Shown: positions 8,433 to 22,058, counted from the first letter of the stretch. The stretch is 64,000 nucleotides of DNA from Luteimonas gilva (GCF_005239095.1 NZ_SZUA01000001.1:62001-126000); one strand, 5' to 3'. The notes: generated by a model from the sequence alone, not told the origin. A program made the numbers and translations.

Positions 8433-10256
8433 TTAGGCCTCTTCCGAAAAGAACGCATTCGAAGCCGACAACGGCCACTCGGCGGGCTCGTTCAGGTCCT
8501 GGCCGAGCAATTCGCGCAGGCGCAGGCGTTCGCCGCGCTGGCTGTCGTCGCGGCCGTCGTCGATCTCGGCGGCGACTACGCACACCATCACGCTGCCGTC
8601 GTCGTCCAAGCGATCGTCGTGGGCGTTGAGATGGCGGTAGAGCGCGTCCAATTCGCGTCGCGCGTGCGCATTCGCGTCGGCGCGGTCGCGGCCTTTCCAG
8701 ACCAGCACCATCAGATCGTCCAGGATGTCGTGCAGCCAGCTCTTGCGTTCGACCACGCCCTCGATCATCACCGCATCGCAGCCGGCGTAGAGGAAGCGGC
8801 GCAGGCGGCGCCGGTATTCGCGGCGGCGCCGTTTCGCCGCGCGCGCATCGAGCTTGGGATCGGGAACGAAGCGCAGGCGCGCCATCGCCAGCCAAGGATG
8901 GGTCTGCGGATCGTACTCGTGCCGGTAATCCGCGTTGCCGACCGCGCGTCCGCGCTGGATGCCGGCGTAAAGGCGGCAAAAGCCGAAACACAGGCTGACG
9001 AAGCCGATGCTGGCGAAGATGTCGAAAAAAGCGCCGAAGAAAGTCAGGCCGACGAAGGCGATCAGCAATAGCGCCAAATTGGTGGCGACGAACACCGAAT
9101 CCACGTCTTCGTGCGGTTCGCCGCGCCAGAACGCGAACGCGGTCAGCATCACCAGCGCCGCGGCCAGGACGTATTTCAGCCAGGCCGGCGGCATGCGGAT
9201 CGCGCTGCCGGCGACCAAGGCCTCGGTGGCCTCGGCCAACACCTCCACGCCGGGCATCACCGGGTCGACCGGGGTCGGCTTGGCGTCGTTCAAGCCAGAA
9301 GCGGTATAGCCGACCAGGGCGATGCCGCCGCGCAGCTTCGGCATCGCGCTGCCTTTTTCGCGGCAAATCGCCGCGCCGCCTTCCAGCAGATCCGCCGCGC
9401 TGACGTGCGGCAGCCGGCTGTCGCGCCGCCAATTCGGCCGCACGGTCGCGGCGGGCGGTTGCCGGACTTTGGCGTGCGCGGCGGCCGCCAATTGCAGCGG
9501 CAGCGAAGCCAAGGCCCAGTCGCCGACGTCCTCGCGCAGCGGAATATCGCGCAGCACGCCGTCCTCGTTGCGCTCGACGTTGGCCAGCGCACTGTAGCGG
9601 GCCATGCTCTCGCCGTAGGGCAATTGCATCGCCACTTGCGGATTGTCGCGCGGCGGACGCACCACCGCGAATGCGGAAGGCGCGTCGACCATGCGCAGCA
9701 CCGCGCCTTCGTCGTAGTCTTCGTGCAGCCTGGTCGAAGCGAACACGAAGCGGCCGGCGCCGCCTTCGGCCATCGCATCCAAAGTTGCGTCGCCCTGCGC
9801 ATCGTCCGGCGAAGGATCGACGAACAATACGTCGTAGCCGACCGCGGCGATGCCGGCGCGATCCAGCGCGTCGAGCAGATCCGCATGCCGCTGCCGGCTC
9901 CATGGCCAGCCGCCTTCGCCGCGGGCGCGGAAGTGGTCGATCGAGCATTCGTCGATCTCCACCACCACCACTTTTCCGGAAGCCCGCGGCTCCCACGGAC
10001 GCCAATGCACGACCTTGTCGAAGATCGCGTCTTCGGCGGCGTCCAGCGATTTATCGTGGGTCCAATCCCAAGCCAGCCAGCCGACGGCCACGCAAGCGAG
10101 CAGGGGGTAGAACAGGAATTTCAGACGCAGCGAAAAGCGCGAAAAAGGCCGGCGGTAGGCGCGTTCGACCTTGGACCAGCCTTCCATGAACAGGATCGCC
10201 GCGCGCGCCATCGCGGCGTCGATCCAAGCCAGCAGCGCGCGGCCGATGCGCTTCAC
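8433..10256 (-). CDS. CHASE2 domain membrane sensor with unrecognised cytoplasmic domain
   Basis: 607 residues. A cytoplasmic N-terminus with one membrane span (about 45-66) precedes a CHASE2-type extracytoplasmic domain (about 70-350; motifs VVVVEIDECSID, GWPWSR, YDVLFVDPSPDD, LRGGIALVGYTASGLND). Three spans follow (about 357-430). CHASE2 proteins normally carry a cyclase, kinase or phosphatase after these spans. Here the last 175 residues are a basic stretch (RRRREYRRRLRR) and an acidic domain in which I recognise no enzyme. The ligand is unknown. It lies between ispA and the M48 protease gene. Confidence 0.82.
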   Translation of the reverse strand: MKRIGRALLAWIDAAMARAAILFMEGWSKVERAYRRPFSRFSLRLKFLFYPLLACVAVGWLAWDWTHDKSLDAAEDAIFDKVVHWRPWEPRASGKVVVVEIDECSIDHFRARGEGGWPWSRQRHADLLDALDRAGIAAVGYDVLFVDPSPDDAQGDATLDAMAEGGAGRFVFASTRLHEDYDEGAVLRMVDAPSAFAVVRPPRDNPQVAMQLPYGESMARYSALANVERNEDGVLRDIPLREDVGDWALASLPLQLAAAAHAKVRQPPAATVRPNWRRDSRLPHVSAADLLEGGAAICREKGSAMPKLRGGIALVGYTASGLNDAKPTPVDPVMPGVEVLAEATEALVAGSAIRMPPAWLKYVLAAALVMLTAFAFWRGEPHEDVDSVFVATNLALLLIAFVGLTFFGAFFDIFASIGFVSLCFGFCRLYAGIQRGRAVGNADYRHEYDPQTHPWLAMARLRFVPDPKLDARAAKRRRREYRRRLRRFLYAGCDAVMIEGVVERKSWLHDILDDLMVLVWKGRDRADANAHARRELDALYRHLNAHDDRLDDDGSVMVCVVAAEIDDGRDDSQRGERLRLRELLGQDLNEPAEWPLSASNAFFSEEA

Positions 10257-10340
10257 TCCGCGTTCCCTCGCTTGCGTGGTTTCGTCCCCATCGTTCGGAC
10301 AACGGGAAAACCCGGTCCGCCGGGACAGCGGGACGCAGCG

Positions 10341-11219
10341 TCAGTTGCGCCGCTCGACCACTTCGCGGCCCAGCGCGGCCAGCGCGGCGGCGCGTTCGCC
10401 GAGCGGCGCCAGCGCGGCGGACATTTTCGCCGCCAAGCCTTGCAAACGCTCGCGCGAAGCGACGACGCCCAGCAAGGCCGGGAACGTGGCCTTGGCCTGC
10501 GCCGCGTCCTTGCCGGCCGTCTTGCCGAGTGTGGCGCTGTCGCTTTCGACGTCCAGCAGATCGTCGCGGATCTGGAAGGCCAGACCCAGCGCCTCGGCGT
10601 AGCGGTCCAGCGTGGGGCGTTGCGCGTCGGCCGCGCCGGCGGCGATCGCGCCCAGCCGCACCGACGCGCGCAACAGCGCGCCGGTTTTCATCGCATGCAG
10701 ACGCTCGAGTTCGGCCAGCGACAAAGCCGCGCCGCCGGTGGCGTCGATGTCCAAAGCCTGGCCGCCGCACATGCCGCGCGCGCCGGTTGCGATCGAGAGC
10801 TCGCGTAGCATCGCCACGCGCACGCCGTCGCCGAACGGGGCGTCGGCCAGTATTTCGAAAGCGAGGGTTTGCAGCGCATCGCCGGCCAGGATCGCGGTGG
10901 CTTCGTCGAAGGCCACGTGCACGGTCGGCTTGCCGCGGCGCAGGTCGTCGTCGTCCATCGCCGGCAAATCGTCGTGGACCAGCGAATAGGCGTGGATCAG
11001 CTCCACCGCCGCGGCCGGCGCATCCAACGCCGCGGGCTCCGCGCCGAACACGGTGCCGGCCGCGTAGACGAGCAGGGCGCGGATGCGTTTGCCGCCGCCG
11101 AGGGTGGCGTGGCGCATCGCGGCGTGCAGCCGCTGCGGCGGTTCGGTGGCGGCGGGCAGGGCGCGGTCCAGCGCGGATTCGATCCGCGCGCGCCAAGGGC
11201 CGAAATCGGGCTCAGGCAT
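10341..11219 (-). CDS. ispA: Farnesyl diphosphate synthase (polyprenyl synthetase)
   Basis: 292 residues. Condenses IPP with DMAPP and GPP to farnesyl diphosphate, the precursor used by UppS (29511) and for quinone side chains. The first aspartate-rich motif is DDLPAMD at residues 83-89 and the second is DDLLD at 219-223; GGGKRIR (41-47) is also present. The start overlaps the xseB stop by 8 bases, the common xseB-ispA arrangement. The dxs gene that often follows ispA is not here; the next gene downstream is the CHASE2 sensor. Confidence 0.95.
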   Translation of the reverse strand: MPEPDFGPWRARIESALDRALPAATEPPQRLHAAMRHATLGGGKRIRALLVYAAGTVFGAEPAALDAPAAAVELIHAYSLVHDDLPAMDDDDLRRGKPTVHVAFDEATAILAGDALQTLAFEILADAPFGDGVRVAMLRELSIATGARGMCGGQALDIDATGGAALSLAELERLHAMKTGALLRASVRLGAIAAGAADAQRPTLDRYAEALGLAFQIRDDLLDVESDSATLGKTAGKDAAQAKATFPALLGVVASRERLQGLAAKMSAALAPLGERAAALAALGREVVERRN

Positions 11220-11463
11220 CCGGCTGGAAAGGCTCGGCCGAGGCCGGATCCGCAGGGTCGCTCAGCAAGCGCACGCGCAGCTCGGCCTGTTCCAGCGCCT
11301 GCTGGCAGCGGCGATACAGCCCGACGCCGCGCTCGTAGGCGGCCAGCGATTCTTCCAAGCTCATTTCGCCGTGCTCCATCTTCTCGACCAACTGCTCGAG
11401 CGCATCGAGCGAGGCTTCGAAATCGGCGACGGGCGAACCTTCGGCGGCGGGTTTACGGGCCAT
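11212..11463 (-). CDS. xseB: Exodeoxyribonuclease VII small subunit
   Basis: 83 residues. Contains the family pattern [19 protein letters not shown] followed by [20 protein letters not shown], a helical hairpin that binds the large subunit XseA. With XseA it degrades single-stranded DNA in both directions. It overlaps ispA by 8 bases, indicating translational coupling. xseA is not in the window, as in most bacteria where the subunits are unlinked. Confidence 0.94.
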   Translation of the reverse strand: MARKPAAEGSPVADFEASLDALEQLVEKMEHGEMSLEESLAAYERGVGLYRRCQQALEQAELRVRLLSDPADPASAEPFQPDA

Positions 11464-11540
11464 GGGGGCAGTTTAAGCCATGTCCGGGACAGCCGGAACG
11501 AACAATGCCGCAGCGGCCCCAGGAAAGGTGCGGGCGCACG

Positions 11541-11630
11541 TTTGTGGGAGCGGCTTTTAGCCGCGAGCTCTTTCCCGCACGTTGCGGCGACCTGAAGGAA
11601 AGAGCTCGCGGCTAAAGCCGCTCCTACAAA
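11541..11630. repeat. Intergenic inverted repeat, GGAGCGGCTT(C/T)AGCCGCGAGCT type
   Basis: Long complementary arms flank a variable centre between tilS and xseB. Other copies are at 13372-13461, 31954-32054 and 48766-48855; the arms are conserved and the centres differ. Confidence 0.85.
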
Positions 11631-11639
11631 GCAGCGGAG

Positions 11640-12947
11640 TTACGATCGGGATGGCGTCCAGACCAGCCGCGCGCCGCGTTCGCGCAGCCAAGCGTCGAAA
11701 CTCGCCGAATACAGCAGATCGCCGGCGGCGAGCACTTCCTCGCCGTCCGAGAGCAGCGGCAGGCGGATGCGTTCCCAGGGCGGCACCGCCAAGTCCTGCA
11801 GCACGTGTTTCAGCGCGTGCGTGTGGCCGCGGCCGGGCAGCGCGATCCGCTCGCCGCCGCGGCGCACGTGCGCGCGCAGGGCGCGATCGAACGCCGCCGC
11901 GCCTTCCAGCGCGAACTCGCCGCCGCCGGGAAGCGGCAGCGGCGCGCGGCCGTCCCAATCGGCTTCCCAATCTTCGGGCAAGGCGGGGTAGAGACGGTCG
12001 GCATGCAGCAGATCGCGCCAACGCCGCACGACCGCGCCGGACCAAGCGAAAGCCGCTTCGCCGTCGGCCTGCGCGGACATCAGGTCCTCGTTGATCCGGG
12101 CGATGCCTTGCGCGGGCAAGGGCGGCAGCGCGAGTTCTTCTATCCAGCGCCGCAGCAGGCGCGCCCGCCGCGCCGGAGCGAGCGCGGCCAAAGGTTCGAT
12201 GCGCAAGGCGTGCGGATCGGCGCTGCGTACCTGCGCCAGCGCGAGCGCGTCTTCGCCGTCGAGCAGGCGGTCGGCTTCGGCCGACAGCGCGGCGCTCAGC
12301 GCGAACGCGGCGTCGGCGTGCGGCCAGCGTTCGCGCAGCAGCGGCATCACCCGGTGGCGCAGATAATTGCGGTCGAGCGCGGTATCGTCGTTGCTCGGAT
12401 CCTCGATCCAATCCAGGCCTTCGCGTTCGGCGTAGGCGATCAGCGCCGCGCGCGGCACGCCCAGCAGCGGCCGCCACAGCCAGCAGCGCCCGAACCGGCG
12501 CAAAGGCCGCATCGCGCCGAGTCCGTCGGGCCCCGATGCGCGCAGCGCGCGCAGCAGGAAAGTTTCGGCCTGGTCGTCGCGGTGATGGGCGGTGGCCAGG
12601 ATCTCGTCTTCGCCGACCGCATCGCCGAAAGCGGCGTGCCGCGCTTTGCGCGCCGCGGCTTCGAGGCCTTCGCCCGCATCGCGCCGCACTTCGGCGCGCA
12701 GCACGGTCAACGGCACGCCGAGCGCGTCGCAGAAGCGGCGGCAGCGTTCGGCCCAATCGTCGGCGTGCGGACTCAAGCCGTGATGGACATGGATGGCGCG
12801 CAGGCCGACGTCGCGGACGCTGCCGATGCCGCTCAGCAAATGCAGCAACGCGGTCGAATCGGCGCCGCCGCTGTAGCCGACGTGCAGCGGACGCTGCGGC
12901 AGTCCGTGAAAAGCGCTTTCGAGATAGGTGCGCAGCGCGTCGGTCAT
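11640..12947 (-). CDS. tilS: tRNA(Ile)-lysidine synthase TilS
   Basis: 435 residues from the ATG at 12947; a longer open frame upstream is antisense read-through of non-coding DNA. TilS adds lysine to C34 of tRNA-Ile(CAU) so that it reads AUA. The PP-loop SGGADS is at residues 26-31, followed by the N-type ATP pyrophosphatase domain (TAHHRDDQAETFLLR, RPLLGVPR) and the C-terminal substrate-binding domain. It lies two genes from accA, a common xanthomonad neighbourhood. Confidence 0.94.
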   Translation of the reverse strand: MTDALRTYLESAFHGLPQRPLHVGYSGGADSTALLHLLSGIGSVRDVGLRAIHVHHGLSPHADDWAERCRRFCDALGVPLTVLRAEVRRDAGEGLEAAARKARHAAFGDAVGEDEILATAHHRDDQAETFLLRALRASGPDGLGAMRPLRRFGRCWLWRPLLGVPRAALIAYAEREGLDWIEDPSNDDTALDRNYLRHRVMPLLRERWPHADAAFALSAALSAEADRLLDGEDALALAQVRSADPHALRIEPLAALAPARRARLLRRWIEELALPPLPAQGIARINEDLMSAQADGEAAFAWSGAVVRRWRDLLHADRLYPALPEDWEADWDGRAPLPLPGGGEFALEGAAAFDRALRAHVRRGGERIALPGRGHTHALKHVLQDLAVPPWERIRLPLLSDGEEVLAAGDLLYSASFDAWLRERGARLVWTPSRS

Positions 12948-12971
12948 GTCGGTCTCGCCATCCTTGGATCG

Positions 12972-12997
12972 GCCCTCTCCCGCGAGCGGGAGAGGGC
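12972..12997. repeat. CCCTCTCCCGC palindromic element
   Basis: Palindrome with GCCCTCTCCCG and CGGGAGAGGGC arms, between the small membrane protein gene and tilS. Member of the same family as 6911-7070. Confidence 0.75.
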
Positions 12998-13008
12998 TTA
13001 ATGCACGA

Positions 13009-13305
13009 TTATTCGGTTTCGATCCTGATTCCGCCGACGAACTTGGCGGCGAGGTTGTAGACGAAGGCTTGGATCGCGCCGCCGATGAAGCCGAACACGC
13101 CGTACAGGATCGGCAGGACCACGATCGCCATGGCGCCGAGACCGGATACCCAAGCCATGCCAGGATCGTTGTCGGACATGGCGCCAGCCGCGCCGCCGGC
13201 GAGAGAGACGAGGAAGAACAAGATGCCCGCCAGCAGGCCGACGACGGCGGCGATGATGGCGGAAATCTTAGCGACGGACATGACACCGAGACGGCGGATG
13301 ATCAT
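13009..13305 (-). CDS. Small two-span membrane protein (DUF3566-like)
   Basis: 98 residues starting at the ATG at 13305, which has GGGAG seven bases upstream; an internal ATG at 13281 has no ribosome-binding site. The order is a short basic start, the SVAKISAII segment leading into span one (about 14-38), a Gly/Ala/Asp loop, span two (about 48-75), then AFVYNLAAKFVGGIRIE. The ending resembles DUF3566/FxLYD-free membrane proteins of unknown function. The family assignment is tentative. Confidence 0.7.
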   Translation of the reverse strand: MIIRRLGVMSVAKISAIIAAVVGLLAGILFFLVSLAGGAAGAMSDNDPGMAWVSGLGAMAIVVLPILYGVFGFIGGAIQAFVYNLAAKFVGGIRIETE

Positions 13306-13371
13306 TGCGCTGCTCCCGAATGCCGGCGGGCGCCGGCTTCGGGAGCCCATCCTAGCCCATCCGGCTGCGGC

Positions 13372-13461
13372 TTTTGTGGGAGCGGCTTCAGCCGCGAGCT
13401 GTTCGATCAGGTCGTGGCAGCGTGCGGGAAAGAGCTCGCGGCTGAAGCCGCTCCCACAAAA
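13372..13461. repeat. Intergenic inverted repeat, GGAGCGGCTTCAGCCGCGAGCT type
   Basis: Second copy of the family seen at 11541, with perfectly complementary outer arms and a different centre; lies downstream of accA. Confidence 0.85.
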
Positions 13462-13485
13462 GCCCGACCCCTTCAAAATCCGCGA

Positions 13486-14445
13486 TCAGGCGGCTTCGTA
13501 GGCGCCGTAGCCGCGCAAGCGTTGGTAGCGGCGCTGCAGCAGCTGGTCTATCGGCACCTGTTCCAGCGCATCCAGCTCGTTCATCAGCACCGCTTTCAGG
13601 CGCGTGGCCATCTGCTTGGGATTGCGGTGCGCGCCGCCGATCGGTTCGCGGATCACCTTGTCGATCAGGCCCAGCTCGTGCAAGCGCTTCGCGGTGAGGC
13701 CCAATTGCTCGGCCGCGTCCTTGGCCTTGTCGGCGGTCTTCCACAGGATCGAGGCGCAGCCTTCGGGCGTGATCACCGAATACGTGCTGTATTCCAGCAT
13801 CAAGGTGCGGTCGCCGACGCCGATCGCCAGGGCGCCGCCGCTGCCGCCTTCGCCGATCACGGTGCAGATCACCGGGATCTTCAATTCGGCCATTTCCAGC
13901 AGATTGCGCGCGATCGCCTCGGACTGGCCGCGCTCTTCCGCGTCGATGCCCGGCCACGCGCCGGCGGTGTCGATGAAGGTGAGCAGCGGCAGTTTGAAGC
14001 GTTCGGCCAGCTTCATCAGGCGCAGCGCCTTGCGGTAGCCCTCGGGCTTGGGCATGCCGAAATTGCGCCGGATCTTGGCCTTGGTGTCGCGGCCTTTTTC
14101 GTGGCCGATCACCACCACGCTGCGGCCGTCGATGCGGGCCAGGCCGCCGACGATGGCGTTGTCGTTGGAGAAAGCGCGGTCGCCGGCCAGTTCCTGGAAT
14201 TCGTCGCAGATCACGCGCAGGTAATCGAGCGTGTACGGACGCGCCGGATGGCGCGCCAACTGCGAGACCTGCCAAGGCGTCAGATCGCGGAAGATCTGCG
14301 CGGTGCGCAAGCGCAGCTTGTCCTGCAGCGCGTGCACTTCGGCATCGATATTGACCGCGGGGCCGGCGCTGGCGTGGCGCATTTCCTGGATCTTGGCTTC
14401 CAGGTCGGCGATCGGCTGTTCGAAGTCGAGGTAGTTCGGGTTCAT
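13486..14445 (-). CDS. accA: Acetyl-CoA carboxylase carboxyltransferase subunit alpha
   Basis: 319 residues from the ATG at 14445 ([16 protein letters not shown]), the typical xanthomonad N-terminus; an upstream in-frame GTG at 14460 would add five residues. With AccD it transfers carboxyl from carboxybiotin to acetyl-CoA, the first step of fatty acid synthesis. Crotonase-fold motifs are GHEKGRDT, the acyl-CoA site [12 protein letters not shown] and the C-terminal EPIGGAHRN. It follows dnaE in the same direction after about 200 bases that contain palindromic repeats. Confidence 0.97.
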   Translation of the reverse strand: MNPNYLDFEQPIADLEAKIQEMRHASAGPAVNIDAEVHALQDKLRLRTAQIFRDLTPWQVSQLARHPARPYTLDYLRVICDEFQELAGDRAFSNDNAIVGGLARIDGRSVVVIGHEKGRDTKAKIRRNFGMPKPEGYRKALRLMKLAERFKLPLLTFIDTAGAWPGIDAEERGQSEAIARNLLEMAELKIPVICTVIGEGGSGGALAIGVGDRTLMLEYSTYSVITPEGCASILWKTADKAKDAAEQLGLTAKRLHELGLIDKVIREPIGGAHRNPKQMATRLKAVLMNELDALEQVPIDQLLQRRYQRLRGYGAYEAA

Positions 14446-14524
14446 CGGCTGGGATGGCACGGCGAGGGCGGCAGTCTACCCGAGTCGTCCGTACTAGACC
14501 GTGTGGTGGGTCGAGGCCTCGAAG

Positions 14525-14632
14525 CTCCCTCTCCCGCTTGCGGGCGAAACGGCGCGGCTTGCGCGATTTTTTGCAGCGATCTGTGGTTTGCGCGCGCCCT
14601 CACCCAACCCTCTCCCGCAAGCGGGAGAGGGC
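14525..14632. repeat. CCCTCTCCCGC palindromic elements between dnaE and accA
   Basis: A partial copy (14525-14545) and a full copy with the gcgcgccctcaccc tail (14592-14632) sit just after the dnaE stop. Same family as 6911-7070. Confidence 0.75.
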
Positions 14633-14649
14633 TAAAGCGCTGGAGAGGG

Positions 14650-18183
<3,534 letters not shown>

Positions 18184-18266
18184 CGGCGGGGCCGGCGGAT
18201 CAGACCGCAGGTTAGGGCCCGGCCGGGACAGGGACAAGGTCTTGACAGCGCAGTAGATGCCGCCGG

Positions 18267-18343
18267 CTCTTGTGGGAGGGGCTTTAGCCCCGACAGAAGG
18301 CCAGCGACGGATCCTGTCGAAGCTAAAGCCCCTCCCACAAGAG
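18267..18343. repeat. Intergenic inverted repeat, GGGAGGGGCTTTAGCCCC type
   Basis: Second copy of the repeat at 2016-2084, between the YkvA-like gene and dnaE; the outer arms CTCTTGTGGG/CCCACAAGAG are perfectly complementary. Confidence 0.85.
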
Positions 18344-18359
18344 CCAATAAGGCAACGGG

Positions 18360-18983
18360 TCAGACGACCCGGAACCGCGTCTCCCGCCGCCCGTCGTTCA
18401 GGTGCAACCCATCGTTCGCCCGCATCTGCTGCCGCAGCATCGACAGTTCGGCCATCCGATCGGCGATCCAGGCCGCGCGCCGCTGCGCGCCGTCGCCGCC
18501 GGGATGCGCGGTTTCGCGGTATTGGACGAAATCGCGGTATTCCTCGGCCTCGTCCGACACGGCCGGCCAGGCCAGTTCCAGCAGCAGCACGTCGTCGAGC
18601 TTGCCCAGCAGCGGGATCGTGTCCGGGATCAGATCGTCGGTCTGGTCCAGATAGCGCAACAACCGACGCACGTTGGCGCAATCGGCTTCGGCGCAATCCC
18701 AGTCGGGATCGTCCACCATGGCGCGCAATTCTTCGATCCGCGACAGGCGTTCGTCGAGCGCGGCGCGCGCCTCGGCAGGTGGCAGGGAAGTCAGCCAGGC
18801 CGCGAGACGCGAAATCGTCGCGCCATCGACGCGCTCGGCGCCGGGATGCAGTTCGTGCAGCAGCGCATCGAAGGCGGCGACCTGTTCAGCCTCGATTCCC
18901 AGCGCGCTAGCGGCCAGTTTCGGCTCGCCCTCGCCGCGCAGCGGCAAAGGACGGTCGGTCGGATAAGCGGTCAACGCACGCAT
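18360..18983 (-). CDS. YkvA-like (DUF1232) domain protein
   Basis: 207 residues with a strong GGGAGG ribosome-binding site before the ATG at 18983. The C-terminal half carries the DUF1232/YkvA-like core DLIPDTIPLLGKLDDVLLLE (about residues 115-135). The N-terminal half is acidic and helical with no recognised domain. The protein is predicted soluble or peripherally membrane-associated. It lies between rnhB and dnaE, both in the same direction. Function unknown. Confidence 0.72.
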   Translation of the reverse strand: MRALTAYPTDRPLPLRGEGEPKLAASALGIEAEQVAAFDALLHELHPGAERVDGATISRLAAWLTSLPPAEARAALDERLSRIEELRAMVDDPDWDCAEADCANVRRLLRYLDQTDDLIPDTIPLLGKLDDVLLLELAWPAVSDEAEEYRDFVQYRETAHPGGDGAQRRAAWIADRMAELSMLRQQMRANDGLHLNDGRRETRFRVV

Positions 18984-19125
18984 CGCACACCTCCCGGTTC
19001 CGGCCCGGATTCGTGTCGCGCGCTAGGCCGGCGGCGCGCGCGACCTCTTTCTATGGATGCGCTTGCAGCTTGCGCGGTTGCAAGCCGTTTGTCGTGAGGC
19101 GGAAGTGAGAATGACCTTGGACCTA

Positions 19126-19203
19126 GTAGGGCGGAACCCCGCGCAGCGGATTCCGCCAATCGCGCGAACGATCGGCGGAATCGCCTTCGGCGGTTCCGCC
19201 TAC
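19126..19203. repeat. Inverted repeat GTAGGGCGGAA...TTCCGCCTAC
   Basis: Nested GGCGGAA/TTCCGCC elements in the 275-base gap between rnhB and the YkvA-like gene. No gene is seen in the gap. Confidence 0.7.
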
Positions 19204-19258
19204 CGCGCGGAACGATCCGCCGCGCGCGCGGTCGAAAACAAGATCGGCGCTTGTACGC

Positions 19259-19879
19259 TCAGAGCAGGCTGGGCTGCAGATGCAAGGCTTGGGCCACCGG
19301 CGCGAAGCTGCGGCGGTGGTGGGGGCACGGCCCGTGCTCGCGCAGCGCGGCCAGATGCGCGGGCGTCGAATAGCCTTTGTGTTCGTCGAAACCGTATTCG
19401 GGGTGGCGTTCGTGCAAGGCGATCATCGCGCGGTCGCGCGAAACCTTGGCCAGGATCGACGCGGCCATGATCGAGCGGTCGCGCGCGTCGCCGCCGATCC
19501 AGGCTTCGGCCGGGCAAGGCAGGGACGGCGGCAGATGGTTGCCGTCGATGCGGGCGATGCCGGCGGCGTGCGCGACGCCTTCCAGCGCCGAACGCATGCC
19601 GCGCATGGTCGCCTGGAAGATGTTGATGCGGTCGATCTCGTCGACTTCGACGAACACGATGTGCCAAGCCAACGCGCGCTCGACGATGCGCTCGTACAGG
19701 ACTTCGCGGCGGGCGGGCGCGAGCTGCTTGGAATCGTCCAGGCCGTTGATCCGCCGCTGCGCGGGATCGAACACCACCGCCGCCACCACCACCGGACCGG
19801 CGAGCGGACCGCGGCCGGCTTCGTCGACGCCGGCCACCAGCAACGGCGCTGCGCAGGGCGAAGGCGCGAGGAGGTTCAT
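19259..19879 (-). CDS. rnhB: Ribonuclease HII
   Basis: 206 residues. Removes ribonucleotides from RNA-DNA hybrids and single misincorporated ribonucleotides. The catalytic start is [14 protein letters not shown] (residues 18-31, Asp and Glu ligands), followed by the DDSKQL motif and [10 protein letters not shown]. The ATG overlaps the lpxB stop as ATGA. The lpxB-rnhB-dnaE order is classical in gammaproteobacteria, apart from the YkvA-like gene here. Confidence 0.96.
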   Translation of the reverse strand: MNLLAPSPCAAPLLVAGVDEAGRGPLAGPVVVAAVVFDPAQRRINGLDDSKQLAPARREVLYERIVERALAWHIVFVEVDEIDRINIFQATMRGMRSALEGVAHAAGIARIDGNHLPPSLPCPAEAWIGGDARDRSIMAASILAKVSRDRAMIALHERHPEYGFDEHKGYSTPAHLAALREHGPCPHHRRSFAPVAQALHLQPSLL

Positions 19880-21102
19880 GGTGGCTTAGCGTATTCGATC
19901 CGAGCGCCCCCTGCTGGGGCACGCTCGGCCAGTTCGGCGACCGCCTCGGCAGCGCGCGAAGACGCATCCCGGCGCAGCACCTGGTGCAGTTCGCGGAAAC
20001 GGGAAGGCAGGGCCGCCATCGAAGTGGGATTGCGCAGCCAACTGGAGATCGCCGCCGCCAGGTTTTCCGGCGTGCAGTCGTACTGCATCAACTCCGGCAC
20101 CAAGGCTTCGTTGGCCAGCACGTTCGGCAGCGCGTAATGGTCGACCTTGAGCATGCGCAGGCCTTTGACGATCGAATAGGTGAGCGGCGCGATCTTGTAC
20201 GCCACCACCATCGGCCGCTTGGCGAGCATGCCCTCTAAGGTCGCGGTGCCGGAAGCGAGCAGGATCACGTCCGCGGCGACCATCACCGTGCGCGCATTGC
20301 CTTGAGTGATGCGCAATGCCGGCTTCAGCTCGGCGGCGTCGGGATGCGACTCGAGCTCCCGCTCGAAGGCGGCGTGCGCGGCGGCGTTGGCCATCGGCGC
20401 GACGATGCGCAAATTCGGCTGCTGGCGTTGGATCAGCAGCGCGGCGGACAGGAAATCCGCGCTCAACCGATGGATCTCGCCCAGGCGCGAACCGGGCAGC
20501 AGGGCCAGCATCGGCGTGTCGGCGGTCAGATCGAGCGCGTCGCGCGCGTGATGGCGATCCGGGTCGAGCGGCATCGCGTCGGCGAGCGGGTGGCCGACGA
20601 AACGCGCGTCGACGCCGTGGCGCGCATAGATCGGCGGCTCCATCGGGAATAGGCACAGCACGCGGTCTGCGCTGCGTCCGATCTTCGCCGCGCGTCCTTC
20701 GCGCCAGGCCCATACCGACGGGCTGACGTAATGCACCGTCGCCACGCCGCGCTGCTTGAGCCAGCGTTCCAAGCCCAGGTTGAAGTCGGGCGCGTCGATG
20801 CCGACGAAGACGTCGGGCTTCCAAGCCAGCAGGCGTTGGCGCAGCTCGCGGCGCAGCTTGAGCAGGCGCGGCAAATGGCGCAGCACTTCGGCCAGGCCCA
20901 TCACCGCCAGTGCCTGCGCGTCGTACCAGGCGTCGAACCCGGTTGCGCGCATCGCGTCGCCGCCGACGCCGGCGAACTGCGCGTTAGGGTAGCGCTCGCG
21001 CAGTTTCTCGATCAGGCCTGCGCCGAGCAAATCGCCCGATGCCTCGCCGGCGACCAGGGCGAAGCGTAGTGGTTTGCGGGGCGCGGGCGTGTTGTCGGGC
21101 AA
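19876..21102 (-). CDS. lpxB: Lipid-A-disaccharide synthase
   Basis: 408 residues. Joins UDP-diacylglucosamine and lipid X to form the lipid A disaccharide at the inner-membrane face. Motifs: [11 protein letters not shown] near the N-terminus, [37 protein letters not shown] and [11 protein letters not shown]. It is translationally coupled to rnhB. About 170 bases of repeat DNA separate it from lpxA. Confidence 0.97.
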   Translation of the reverse strand: MPDNTPAPRKPLRFALVAGEASGDLLGAGLIEKLRERYPNAQFAGVGGDAMRATGFDAWYDAQALAVMGLAEVLRHLPRLLKLRRELRQRLLAWKPDVFVGIDAPDFNLGLERWLKQRGVATVHYVSPSVWAWREGRAAKIGRSADRVLCLFPMEPPIYARHGVDARFVGHPLADAMPLDPDRHHARDALDLTADTPMLALLPGSRLGEIHRLSADFLSAALLIQRQQPNLRIVAPMANAAAHAAFERELESHPDAAELKPALRITQGNARTVMVAADVILLASGTATLEGMLAKRPMVVAYKIAPLTYSIVKGLRMLKVDHYALPNVLANEALVPELMQYDCTPENLAAAISSWLRNPTSMAALPSRFRELHQVLRRDASSRAAEAVAELAERAPAGGARIEYAKPP

Positions 21103-21155
21103 GATCGGCTCGTGATCGCGACTTCGGCATAGTTTGCCGCGAATCGCTTCTGCTT

Positions 21156-21264
21156 TCTCCCCCTTTGAAAAAGGGAGACACAGGGGGATTTGCTCTTGAT
21201 CTTGCCTTCAAGGGCAACGGCAAAAACAAATCCCCCTCAATCCCCCTTTTTCAAAGGGGGAGGA
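21156..21264. repeat. Inverted repeat of CTCCCCCTTTGAAAAAGGGAG type
   Basis: Two arms, each a small palindrome with CCCCCTTTNNAAAGGGGG character plus an (A)ggggatttg extension, face each other between lpxA and lpxB. On the transcribed strand it would form a stable hairpin inside the lipid A operon. Confidence 0.8.
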
Positions 21265-21272
21265 ACGGCGGG

Positions 21273-22058
21273 TTAGCGCAGGAGCGGCCGTTCGCCGCTT
21301 TCGATGAATTCCAAGAACGCGCGGATATCGTCGCTGCTTTGCGCCATTTCCGCGAGCTGGACGCGCGCATCGGCCAGATTGGCGCCGGAAACGTACAAGG
21401 TCCGATAAGCGCGCTTGATCGCCGCGATCCGCTCGGCGTCGAAGCCGCGCCGCTTCAAGCCTTCGCTGTTGATGCCGCGCGGCCGGCCGTACTCGTCCGC
21501 GGCCACCATCACGAACGGCGGCACGTCGCCGTTGACCAGCGCGCCCATGCCGACGAAGGCGTGCGCGCCTATCCGGCAGAACTGGTGGATGCCGGCGAAG
21601 CCGCTGAGGATCACGTAATCGCCGATCTCCACGTGCCCGGCCAGCGTGGCGTTGTTGGAGAAGATGCAGTGGCTGCCGACGATGCAGTCGTGGGCGACGT
21701 GGCTGTACGCGAGGATCCAGTTGTCGTCGCCGATGCGGGTGACGCCGCCGCCGTCGCCGGTGCCGCGGTTGAGGGTGACGAATTCGCGGACGGTGTTGCG
21801 GTCGCCGATCACCAGTTCCGTGCGCTCGCCCTTGAACTTCTTGTCCTGCGGCTCGCCGCCGATCGCGGCGTGGCCGTGGAAATGATTGTCGCGGCCGATC
21901 TTGGTGGGGCCGTGCACGCTGCAATGCGGACCGATCCGGGTGCCGTCGCCGATTTCGACGTCGGCGCCGATCACGGTGAAGGCGCCGATGACGACGCCGC
22001 TGCCGATGCGCGCGGACGGATCGACCGAAGCGCTGGGATGGATGGAAGCCTCGGCCAT
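21273..22058 (-). CDS. lpxA: UDP-N-acetylglucosamine acyltransferase
   Basis: 261 residues from the ATG at 22058. First acylation of lipid A synthesis. A left-handed beta-helix of hexapeptide repeats occupies about residues 1-190 and an alpha-helical C-terminus the rest. The active-site region is [13 protein letters not shown], with the catalytic His in AHD. The ATG shares one base with the fabZ stop (TGATG), so the genes are coupled. Confidence 0.97.
   Translation of the reverse strand: MAEASIHPSASVDPSARIGSGVVIGAFTVIGADVEIGDGTRIGPHCSVHGPTKIGRDNHFHGHAAIGGEPQDKKFKGERTELVIGDRNTVREFVTLNRGTGDGGGVTRIGDDNWILAYSHVAHDCIVGSHCIFSNNATLAGHVEIGDYVILSGFAGIHQFCRIGAHAFVGMGALVNGDVPPFVMVAADEYGRPRGINSEGLKRRGFDAERIAAIKRAYRTLYVSGANLADARVQLAEMAQSSDDIRAFLEFIESGERPLLR

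Noticed and set aside
18984-19258. Possible small gene between the YkvA-like gene and rnhB
   Set aside because: Only repeat-derived frames without a ribosome-binding site are present; the DNA is largely nested GGCGGAA palindromes.
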